From contig NZ_PENW01000026.1 of the NCBI RefSeq assembly GCF_003144405.1, positions 124,001-188,000 of the forward strand: a stretch of DNA of 64,000 nucleotides, in the 5' to 3' direction. Positions 42,664 through 50,246 of the stretch are shown here, piece after piece. The notes under the pieces were generated by a model. That model saw only the letters and a list, made by a program, of their open reading frames with translations, was not told the origin of the DNA and did no database searches. Made by a program: the position numbers and the translations under genes. Positions within the stretch are counted from its first letter, which is position 1, and each line of letters opens with the position of its first letter. The stretch is from Proteus cibi. Lineage in GTDB: Bacteria; Pseudomonadota; Gammaproteobacteria; Enterobacterales; Enterobacteriaceae.

Positions 42664-42702
42664 AAATAACGTCATTAACGTTCAATTTTAAATTGAATAA
42701 AA

Positions 42703-42735
42703 AAAGCGCTGATAGCATTATATTTATCAGCGCTT
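42703..42735. terminator. Bidirectional terminator after hmp
   Basis: 12-bp stem AAAGCGCTGATA / TATCAGCGCTTT between converging hmp and the membrane-protein gene. Confidence 0.92.
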
Positions 42736-42762
42736 TGATTTATTGGTTATTTCACTGCTTTT

Positions 42763-43410
42763 TTATTGTCGATATTTATTTTCAATCGCAGCAGGAATAA
42801 CATGATCTTTAGCAGAAAAACTGTACCAAATAACACTAATTAAACAGAGTGTATAACCAAATAACTCACTGCCCTCTTCCACCATGTTTTTAACAGCGCG
42901 GTTATAATCATCACCTAATAATTTATGCCAAAGTATTCCCATACCAAATAATCGAGAAAACAGTAAAACGCATAATAGACCTGCAACTAACATTCCATGG
43001 CTTGGATGAGTAATAAAGTGAATTAAACCTTTTAACGTTCTCTTGCCTTCTCTAATTGCAATAGCAATACAAATAAACGTTACCGTTAGTGCAAACCAAA
43101 CCCAAGATCCGTGTGCTATCTGATCAAAGACACCATCTAACTCACGAATTAAAATACACAAGAAAAAGCCCATAATAAGCGTAAATGCGCCCCGTTGTTC
43201 ACGCCCTTGACACGCTTTAACAAAAAAGAATAAGCAAATAATGGCAACGATAATTTCTTGACCTAATTCAGTTATCGATGTTTCAGAAATACCGTTATCA
43301 AGAACCAAAATATCAAGGAAAATAAATCCCGTAGTGATAGCGATTAATACTGCTGCACATAGAAATAAAGCGAGACGCTTTAATAAATAATTAAACACTA
43401 TTTTGCCCAT
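42763..43410 (-). CDS. Integral membrane protein, function unknown
   Basis: 215 aa, about six hydrophobic segments: near 12-34, 52-63, 76-88, 101-117, 137-155 and 182-197. I do not recognize the family. E-L-G-Q-E (48-52, in SITELGQEIIVA) and E-E-G-S-E (about 178-182, in NMVEEGSELFGY) both stand at the start of a membrane helix and suggest two related halves. IRELDGVFD adds more buried-looking acids. A single-gene unit between the hmp and glnB terminators; ATG start. Real gene by length, composition and clean boundaries. Confidence 0.8.
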   Translation of the reverse strand: MGKIVFNYLLKRLALFLCAAVLIAITTGFIFLDILVLDNGISETSITELGQEIIVAIICLFFFVKACQGREQRGAFTLIMGFFLCILIRELDGVFDQIAHGSWVWFALTVTFICIAIAIREGKRTLKGLIHFITHPSHGMLVAGLLCVLLFSRLFGMGILWHKLLGDDYNRAVKNMVEEGSELFGYTLCLISVIWYSFSAKDHVIPAAIENKYRQ

Positions 43411-43586
43411 ACCTTAATGATTTTTTAATATTGATGATAATAACTTTCCTTAAAAGTTATTGAATAACATTTTGTGCCTTAAAGTTCATAAAAAATAGTA
43501 AAATAAATTGCTCTATATCATCAATAGACTTGTATAAGATATAAATAGCATTATAGGCAAAACATTAAAAAATGAATTATGCACAA

Positions 43587-43630
43587 AAAAAAGAAAAAGC
43601 CTGATATTTTGATTAAAAATATCAGGCTTT
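43587..43630 (-). terminator. Terminator after glnB
   Basis: 14-bp stem AAAGCCTGATATTT / AAATATCAGGCTTT with TTTTTCTTTTTTTT on the minus strand. Ends the glrK-qseG-glrR-nadE-glnB unit. Confidence 0.94.
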
Positions 43631-43674
43631 AAAAATGAGAATAATATATTTATTTAACTTAAATTAATAAATAA

Positions 43675-44025
<351 letters not shown>

Positions 44026-44028
44026 CTA

Positions 44029-45645
44029 TTACCAGTTGTGGCGACCAAAACCGCTTGTAATTGGGTATCTGCGATCTTTACCAAAATTACGACTTGTAAT
44101 ACGTGGCCCAACAGGGGCTTGACGTCGCTTGTATTCATTAATATCGACTAATTTTATCACTTTACGGACTGTCGCTTCATCAAATCCAGCTGCCACTAAA
44201 TCAGAGACAGATTTATCTTGCTCAACATAACCTTCAAGGATCGCATCCAAAATGTCATAAGGAGGTAAATTATCTTGGTCTGTTTGTCCCGGTGCAAGTT
44301 CTGCTGATGGTGGTCTATCAATAACACGCTGAGGAATAGCTGGTGAAAGTGTATTACGATATTTAGAAAGCTCGAAAACTAATGTTTTAGGTACATCTTT
44401 TAGCACATCAAAACCACCCGCCATATCACCATATAATGTGGAATATCCCACTGCTGATTCACTTTTATTGCTTGTGGTTAACACTAAACGACGACGCTTA
44501 TTCGACATTGCCATCAAAATGACAGCGCGACAACGTGCTTGTAGATTTTCTTCTGTGGTATCTACGGCAGTATCTTTAAACATAGGTGCAAGTTGAGCCA
44601 TAAAAGCATCAAACATGGGTTCAATGGAAACTGTATCAAACTCAACACCTAATAAATCGGCTTGTTCTTTCGCGTCATGAATACTCATTTCTGAAGTATA
44701 ACGAAATGGCATCATAACAGCCTGAACGCTCTTTTTGCCTAAAGCATCCGCTGCAATAGCAACCGTTAATCCAGAGTCAATCCCCCCCGATAACCCTAAG
44801 ATTGCCCCTTTAAAGCCGTTTTTAATGACATAATCACGCGTTGCAAGCACTAACGCTTGATAAACTTGCGCTAAAGGTGAAAGTTCTGGAGCAGGATCTG
44901 CCATCGGAATAATATTCAATTCATCGAATTCAACGATGGTGGTTTGTTCTTCAAATGCGGCTAAACGATGCGTAATAGCACCACGTTCATCAAATACTTT
45001 TGAGCAACCATCAAAGACCAACTCATCTTGACCACCAATTTGATTAAGATAAATCACGGGAAGGTGTGTTCTTTGGCAGTGTTCTTTAATTAACTGTGTA
45101 CGAACATGAGGTTTTTCACGGTTATAAGGTGACGCATTAATTGATAGAACGAGATCAGCACCCGCTTGTTTTAATGCATCGATAGGTTCATTGATCCAGA
45201 TATCTTCACAAATTAACAAACCTAGGTGATAACCTTTAAATGGCACAACACAGCGCTCATTTCCTTGTTGGAAATAACGCTTCTCGTCAAACACACCATA
45301 ATTAGGTAATTGCTGTTTGAAATAACGCGCTTGTAATTCACCTTTATAGAAAAATGAAAGTGCGTTGTAAATTTTGCCGTTTTGCCACCAAGGATGTCCA
45401 ACAACAATCGCCGTTTTTTTACTTGCTTGTTCTAAACGCGTAAGTTGTGTTTCACAACGCTGTTGGAAATCAGGACGAAATAGCAGATCTTCAGGAGAGT
45501 AACCGCATAAAGCCAACTCAGAGAACATGACCAAATCGGCATCTTCTTGTGCTTTAACGGTAGATAACATGCGTTCGCAGTTACCTTCAATATCGCCAAC
45601 AACCCAATTAAGTTGGGCCATGGCGAGTTTTAGTTTACGACTCAT
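44029..45645 (-). CDS. nadE: Glutamine-dependent NAD+ synthetase
   Basis: Amidates nicotinate adenine dinucleotide to NAD+ using glutamine. 538 aa from the ATG at 45645 (MSRKLKLAMAQLNW). N-terminal nitrilase-type glutaminase with catalytic E43 (FSELALCGYSPEDL), K110 or so (KQQLPNYGVFDEKRYF) and C146 (LLICEDIW). C-terminal synthetase with P-loop GLSGGIDSGL. E. coli has only the short ammonia-dependent NadE; here the long form sits between glrR and glnB, tying NAD amidation to the nitrogen sensor locus. Confidence 0.94.
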   Translation of the reverse strand: MSRKLKLAMAQLNWVVGDIEGNCERMLSTVKAQEDADLVMFSELALCGYSPEDLLFRPDFQQRCETQLTRLEQASKKTAIVVGHPWWQNGKIYNALSFFYKGELQARYFKQQLPNYGVFDEKRYFQQGNERCVVPFKGYHLGLLICEDIWINEPIDALKQAGADLVLSINASPYNREKPHVRTQLIKEHCQRTHLPVIYLNQIGGQDELVFDGCSKVFDERGAITHRLAAFEEQTTIVEFDELNIIPMADPAPELSPLAQVYQALVLATRDYVIKNGFKGAILGLSGGIDSGLTVAIAADALGKKSVQAVMMPFRYTSEMSIHDAKEQADLLGVEFDTVSIEPMFDAFMAQLAPMFKDTAVDTTEENLQARCRAVILMAMSNKRRRLVLTTSNKSESAVGYSTLYGDMAGGFDVLKDVPKTLVFELSKYRNTLSPAIPQRVIDRPPSAELAPGQTDQDNLPPYDILDAILEGYVEQDKSVSDLVAAGFDEATVRKVIKLVDINEYKRRQAPVGPRITSRNFGKDRRYPITSGFGRHNW

Positions 45646-45718
45646 AAAAATTAGTCTCTCCGCTATCTTCCGCATAAAAGGAAAGTTAGTTTAAAAATAT
45701 ATTCGTTATCTGAAAAGG

Positions 45719-47056
45719 TTATTCTTTAAAATCATTCGCATCTAGCTCATGACGAGATAACAATTTATAAAACTCAGTTCGATTGCGCCCAGCCATACGT
45801 GCGGCTTGGGTCACATTGCCCTTCGTCATCTGCAAAAGCTTTCTCAAATAGGTCATTTCAAAATGTCCTCTCGCTTCTGCAAATGTGGGTAGTGCTGTAT
45901 TTTCACCTTGTAATGCCTGTGTTACAAGCGCTTCACTAATTACAGGTGCTGTTGTTAACGCAACACATTGCTCAATAACGTTAACCAATTGACGCACATT
46001 GCCCGGCCAACTTGCTGTCATTAAGCATTTCATTGCATCAGTTGAAAAGCTCCGAACAAAAGGTTTATGACGTTTTGCAGACTCTCTCAATAAGTGATTG
46101 GCAAGAATAGGAATATCTTCAGCTCTCTCACTTAATGTCGGAATACGTAAGTTAACCACATTTAAACGATAGAACAGATCTTCACGAAATTCATTACGCT
46201 CCATCGCTTTAGGTAAATCACGATGTGTTGCAGAAAGAATACGTACATCAATATCAATATCGCGATTACTGCCTAATGGACGAACTTTTCGCTCTTGTAA
46301 AACACGTAATAACTTAACTTGCAATGCCATTGGCATATCGCCAATTTCATCTAAAAATAAGGTGCCACCTTCTGCTGCCTGAAATAGACCTTCTCGACTA
46401 CTTACCGCTCCTGTAAACGCGCCTTTCGCATGACCAAATAATTCAGACTCTAAAAGTTGCTCAGGTAAAGCACCACAGTTAATGGCAATAAAAGGTTTTT
46501 TCGCTCTAGGGCTTGCGCGATGAATCGCTTGAGCAAGGACTTCTTTACCCGTACCACTTTGACCATTGATAAGTACACTGACATCTGATTGGGCGACTAG
46601 TTTTGCTTGCTCTAATAAACGTAGCATTTGTGGGCTACGTGTCACGATATCTTTTGACCATTCTTCATCTGAAACAATAGTCACAAGCTCGAGAGCTTCA
46701 TCAATCGCTTTATACAGTGCATCTCTATCCACTGGCTTGGTTAAAAAGCTAAATACGCCTTGCTGCGTTGCTGCCACTGCATCAGGAATAGAACCATGAG
46801 CGGTAAGAATGATAACAGGCATACCGGGTTGCTGACGTTGTATCTCAGCAAACAGTGCCATACCATCCATTTCATCCATTCGGAGATCACTAATAACAAG
46901 ATCTATTTTTTCTTTTAAGAGAAGTTTTAGTGCTTCTTGTCCACTTTCAGCGGTGAAGATATGAAAACCCTCACTTGTTAATCGCATACCAAGTAACTTT
47001 AATAAGCCAGGATCGTCATCGACAAGTAAAAGATTTGCTGATTTATGACCAGCCAT
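45719..47056 (-). CDS. glrR: Sigma-54-dependent response regulator GlrR (QseF)
   Basis: 445 aa. Receiver domain with phospho-acceptor D57 (LVISDLRM), AAA+ domain with Walker A GQSGTGKE and sigma-54 contact loop GAFTGA, and a C-terminal Fis-type helix-turn-helix (GNVTQAARMAGRNRTEFYKLL). In E. coli it activates glmY. The start is the second ATG (47056), 7 nt after AAGGAG; the first ATG is too close. Preceded by qseG and followed by nadE. Confidence 0.96.
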   Translation of the reverse strand: MAGHKSANLLLVDDDPGLLKLLGMRLTSEGFHIFTAESGQEALKLLLKEKIDLVISDLRMDEMDGMALFAEIQRQQPGMPVIILTAHGSIPDAVAATQQGVFSFLTKPVDRDALYKAIDEALELVTIVSDEEWSKDIVTRSPQMLRLLEQAKLVAQSDVSVLINGQSGTGKEVLAQAIHRASPRAKKPFIAINCGALPEQLLESELFGHAKGAFTGAVSSREGLFQAAEGGTLFLDEIGDMPMALQVKLLRVLQERKVRPLGSNRDIDIDVRILSATHRDLPKAMERNEFREDLFYRLNVVNLRIPTLSERAEDIPILANHLLRESAKRHKPFVRSFSTDAMKCLMTASWPGNVRQLVNVIEQCVALTTAPVISEALVTQALQGENTALPTFAEARGHFEMTYLRKLLQMTKGNVTQAARMAGRNRTEFYKLLSRHELDANDFKE

Positions 47057-47067
47057 GCACATTCTCC

Positions 47068-48108
47068 TTATTTAGAACCTGCTTCAGTTGGTTTTGAGCT
47101 TTGTGTGTCAGTATCAGTTTTGACAGATTCTGCTTTGACCGCCTCAGGTTTCGTAGATTCGGTTTTCGTCGTACCTGGTTTTGAAGGCTCGGGTTTAACC
47201 ACTGTTGCAGAAGGTTGTTTTTCCTCGCCCTTTGGCTTCTCTGTTATCGATTGCGTCGAAACGGGTTTTTCGGTCGGTTTTTCAACCACTGGTTTTTCGG
47301 CATCTACTTTTTCTGTTTCCGTAGATATCGCAGGTGTGCTCTCGGCTAAATCTTCATTTTGCGATAGCGAGTCTACAGAGTTACTCTGTTTTCTATTCGA
47401 TAACTGACGTTCAATTTGGGTAAGGCTTTCAAGCTTTTTCAGGGTAACATTCAGTTCATGCTGTAATGCATTATTCTCTTTTCTTAACGCGTCAATTCTA
47501 TTATCTGTATCTGTCGTTAAACGACGATAACGATTCTTTTCTTCTGCTAAAGAGAGAATAAGCGTTTGGTTTTCAATCCATGTCGATAATAGAACACGCA
47601 TAGAACTTGGGAATTGTAATTTATAGCTTTCTAATAACACTAATTGTGTTCGACGATCAGCTATCGTCATTCCAGCACGCTCTAATAGAATACTTTTATA
47701 AAATGCATCATCCCAACCAGTGACGACAACACGGCTTGCTTCACGTTGTGCTTCTGTCGTCATTATGCGGTTTGTACATTCAATAGCACGTAACCAATAA
47801 AGCGCGTTATTGATGCCTTCATCATAAAATGAGCTTAATGTTTTACATTCAGCCCAACGATAATCAATCGTTTTTTGTTTAACAACGGGGGTTTCTTGCT
47901 CAGGCTCTTGTGTCTCAGTGAGCGACTTTGGTGTACACCCTGAAAGAACCAGTGGAAGCATAATAAACAAGAAACACTGTTTCCAATTTGATGCGATTTT
48001 TCTAGTTGATGCAGGGGCCATAGATAACAATTTAATACCAAGCATCTTCTTATTTATTTTTTTATACTCATGATGAGGAGATGCTTGTTTTTGTGACCTG
48101 ATTTGCAT
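47068..48108 (-). CDS. qseG: QseG-like outer-membrane lipoprotein with long disordered tail
   Basis: 346 aa against 237 in E. coli QseG, the lipoprotein that activates GlrK. The core matches (YWLRAIECTNRIMTTEAQR, LAEEKNRYRRL, coiled coil KKLESLTQIERQLSNRK). After about residue 240 comes a Pro/Glu/Lys/Ser/Thr-rich tail of about 100 residues with KPE-type repeats, absent in E. coli. The lipobox LVLSGC puts lipidation at C58, so from the ATG that overlaps the glrK stop (TAATG) the n-region would be about 44 residues; internal starts at residues 22 or 30 are possible but lack ribosome sites. Confidence 0.85.
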   Translation of the reverse strand: MQIRSQKQASPHHEYKKINKKMLGIKLLSMAPASTRKIASNWKQCFLFIMLPLVLSGCTPKSLTETQEPEQETPVVKQKTIDYRWAECKTLSSFYDEGINNALYWLRAIECTNRIMTTEAQREASRVVVTGWDDAFYKSILLERAGMTIADRRTQLVLLESYKLQFPSSMRVLLSTWIENQTLILSLAEEKNRYRRLTTDTDNRIDALRKENNALQHELNVTLKKLESLTQIERQLSNRKQSNSVDSLSQNEDLAESTPAISTETEKVDAEKPVVEKPTEKPVSTQSITEKPKGEEKQPSATVVKPEPSKPGTTKTESTKPEAVKAESVKTDTDTQSSKPTEAGSK

Positions 48109-49556
48109 TATTTAATCTCAGAAAGTAGCGGTAATTCAATACGAAAACAGACATCGGCATAGTCAGAAGGAACAACGCTTAATTCACCTTCCATTCTTTT
48201 GATGCAGTCATGAGCAATACTTAGCCCTAAACCGCTTCCTTTTACCGCTCCTTTACGTAGCAAAGATCCTTGGAAAAAGGGTTCAAAAATCATTTTTTGT
48301 TCAGATTCAGGAATAGGCGTTCCTTTATTGGCTATATCAATAACTATTTTCTGTTCAACTTGATAACTAGAGATCCAGATATTACCTGATTCAGCACCAT
48401 AGTGCACCGCATTCGAATAGAGATTGTCGATAACTCGTGATAATAGCGTTGCTTCTGCTCGACATGTGGTTAGATTAAGTGAAATTATCGTTTTAATATC
48501 TTTTGCTCTCGCGGGTAAACTGTGAGCTAAGACCACATCATTGACTAAATCAGTCAAGTTAATTTCTTCAATTTGTTGAGGAACTTCTGAAAGTTTACGA
48601 TTATAATCAAGCAGTTGTTCAATTAATAACTGCAACTGTTTGCTACTATTATCAAGAATTGAAACGACTTCTTTTTGATCGAGTGTTAAAGGACCTGCAA
48701 CTTCATCCGCTAATAATTCAGTACCTTCTCGCATACTGGCTAATGGTGTTTTTAACTCATGAGAGATATGGCGCAAAAATTCATGCCGTTGTGATTCAAG
48801 CCATGCTAAACGCTCACTTAACCAAATAATCCGTTGTGCTAATGAACGTAATTCTCGTGGTCCTTGAAAAGTATCTAAATTATTACTGAGTGTGCGACCT
48901 TCACCTAATCGATTGATCATCTTTTCAATCCCTTTAACCGGACCAATAATCATTCGAGTAAACAGTGCAATGAGGATCAAGCTGAACACAAAAACGATAA
49001 GACTTTGCCAACCGAAATAGCGTCCCTTTTCAGCGATTGCCATTTGAAGTTGTTCACCACGGCTAAAAATAATCTCTTTGGTTAATACAACAATACGGTT
49101 ATTGGCATAAGAGAACTGCTCTAAAGCTTGTTGCATCTCTTTTGTGGGTTCACTACTTTCACATTGAATCGATTTTAGTTTTTCAAGTGAAGTATTCAGT
49201 ACATCGGCTTCTTTAGAAGCAGAAAGAGGAATAATGGTTTGCTGTAATGTTGAGAAGAGCTTGGTGTATTGCTGATAGCGTTGCTGATACATATCATCAT
49301 CGGTTTTATCTCTTAAAACACAATATCGACGATAGTTCCCTTCCATTTCAATCGCTAGATTTCGCATTACTTCACTGCGTTCAGTATCTGCAAGTGCATT
49401 TTTATTAGTAATAGCAGCCTGATTACTTAATTGATCAAGACTTTGATAAGCCTGATAAGCAAGCACAAGTAGAGGTAATAACACCATCCAAAATGCCATT
49501 ATCACGAGCTGTCTTAACGAACGAGGAAAAATACGCCACTTTTTCAATGAAATCAT
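48108..49556 (-). CDS. glrK: Sensor histidine kinase GlrK (QseE)
   Basis: 482 aa. Two membrane segments (about 15-35 and 174-195) flank a periplasmic sensor region. HAMP linker, then the H-box FLRHISHELKTPLASMREG with the phosphorylated histidine, N-box VIDNLYSNAVHYG, and G boxes DIANKGTP and GSGLGLSIAHD. Responds to envelope signals and phosphorylates GlrR. Order glrK-qseG-glrR as in E. coli. Confidence 0.95.
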   Translation of the reverse strand: MISLKKWRIFPRSLRQLVIMAFWMVLLPLLVLAYQAYQSLDQLSNQAAITNKNALADTERSEVMRNLAIEMEGNYRRYCVLRDKTDDDMYQQRYQQYTKLFSTLQQTIIPLSASKEADVLNTSLEKLKSIQCESSEPTKEMQQALEQFSYANNRIVVLTKEIIFSRGEQLQMAIAEKGRYFGWQSLIVFVFSLILIALFTRMIIGPVKGIEKMINRLGEGRTLSNNLDTFQGPRELRSLAQRIIWLSERLAWLESQRHEFLRHISHELKTPLASMREGTELLADEVAGPLTLDQKEVVSILDNSSKQLQLLIEQLLDYNRKLSEVPQQIEEINLTDLVNDVVLAHSLPARAKDIKTIISLNLTTCRAEATLLSRVIDNLYSNAVHYGAESGNIWISSYQVEQKIVIDIANKGTPIPESEQKMIFEPFFQGSLLRKGAVKGSGLGLSIAHDCIKRMEGELSVVPSDYADVCFRIELPLLSEIK

Positions 49557-49680
49557 CTCAACACCTATTAGAGTAATGCGATGCTACATGACTTGATAAC
49601 AAGAAAAAAGTCCGACATTAGGAAAATCTGGTAAGAGAACAAACACAATCGAGGAAATGCGACCGGCTCTAGAAGAGGGA

Positions 49681-49909
49681 GAGCGGAATATCTTATTGAG
49701 ATATTCCGCTCGTCAATATTTCATCTCTTTTTTCTCTAAAAGAGAATGAAGGTGGTGCCTCACTCCACGTGTCGCCCTGTGTTTGATAAGGTCCGAAGAC
49801 GAGTATCATGATGTTGGACGGTAGGCACCTTACTCTGGCATCATTCCTGGCTTATGTGGTATGTTCCCACCCATATTGTGGACCGACATAAAAAGTTGAA
49901 TGAGCAACT
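49681..49909 (-). ncRNA. glmY: Small RNA GlmY
   Basis: Read on the minus strand from 49909, the RNA begins AGTTGCTCATTCAACT, a hairpin like the E. coli GlmY 5' end, then TTATGTC ... ACATAA forming the second stem, and later GGTGCCTACCGTCC and GAGTGAGGCACCACC, shared by GlmY/GlmZ. It lies between glrK and purL, as in E. coli. GlmY sequesters RapZ and so protects GlmZ, raising GlmS. The 3' end is uncertain: mature RNA may stop near 49726; a 13-bp hairpin GAGCGGAATATCT / AGATATTCCGCTC at 49681-49711 could end the primary transcript. Confidence 0.88.
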
Positions 49910-49919
49910 GATTTATATA

Positions 49920-49937
49920 ATGCACAAGGCGTGCCAA
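49920..49937 (-). promoter_or_regulatory. Sigma-54 promoter of glmY
   Basis: On the minus strand TTGGCACGCCTTGTGCAT has the GG-N10-GC core of sigma-54 promoters. The -12 GC (49922-49923) places the start at about 49909-49910, exactly the GlmY 5' end. A TATATAAA stretch just downstream might add a sigma-70 promoter, as in E. coli, but no matching -35 is clear. Confidence 0.9.
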
Positions 49938-50042
49938 CTTTTAAAGAAAACAGTTAACCAACTGAAAATAAACAAAAAATAAAAACACTTCTCTAATATT
50001 TTATTTATAACTCTTTTTTATCTAGTTATAAAATAATCAAGC

Positions 50043-50060
50043 TGTCTCCATATCCAGACA
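50043..50060. promoter_or_regulatory. GlrR-binding site, perfect TGTC-N10-GACA
   Basis: TGTC-TCCATATCCA-GACA is an exact match to the GlrR activator site defined upstream of E. coli glmY. It lies about 135-150 bp upstream of the glmY start, a usual distance for a sigma-54 enhancer. Confidence 0.85.
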
Positions 50061-50105
50061 GAGTTACCCTAAATTTAATAATTACTTATATTTCAATAAA
50101 TTAAA

Positions 50106-50123
50106 TGTCGCCAAAAGGAGACG
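50106..50123. promoter_or_regulatory. Second GlrR-like site, TGTC-N10-GACG
   Basis: One mismatch to TGTC-N10-GACA, 63 bp (six helical turns) upstream of the first site. It lies inside a larger imperfect hairpin (AAAAGGAGAC ... GTCGCCTTTT, to 50148). Confidence 0.6.
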
Positions 50124-50187
50124 CTAAAAATGGTGAGTGTCGCCTTTTTTACACAATAAGAAATAATTCCTTTATTATCAATAAAAT

Positions 50188-50213
50188 AAAGCCCCTAACA
50201 AGGTAGAGGCTTT
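50188..50213 (-). terminator. Terminator after purL
   Basis: 10-bp stem AAAGCCTCTA / TAGGGGCTTT with G-U pairs, followed on the minus strand by ATTTTATT. Confidence 0.75.
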
Positions 50214-50246
50214 ATGTGTTTATGACTAAGACAATATGATAGCTAA

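Larger units (their letters stand above)
49557..50246. other. glrK-purL intergenic region
   Basis: 690 bp without protein genes. From left to right on the plus strand: glrK leader, 13-bp hairpin, glmY, its sigma-54 promoter, an AT-rich stretch at 49940-50040 where an IHF site would be expected, two GlrR-type boxes, and the purL terminator. Confidence 0.85.

Noticed and set aside
49719-49745. Possible second hairpin (TTCATCTC ... GAATGAA) as glmY terminator
   Set aside because: On the minus strand the tail is A-rich instead of T-rich, so it cannot act as a standard terminator.
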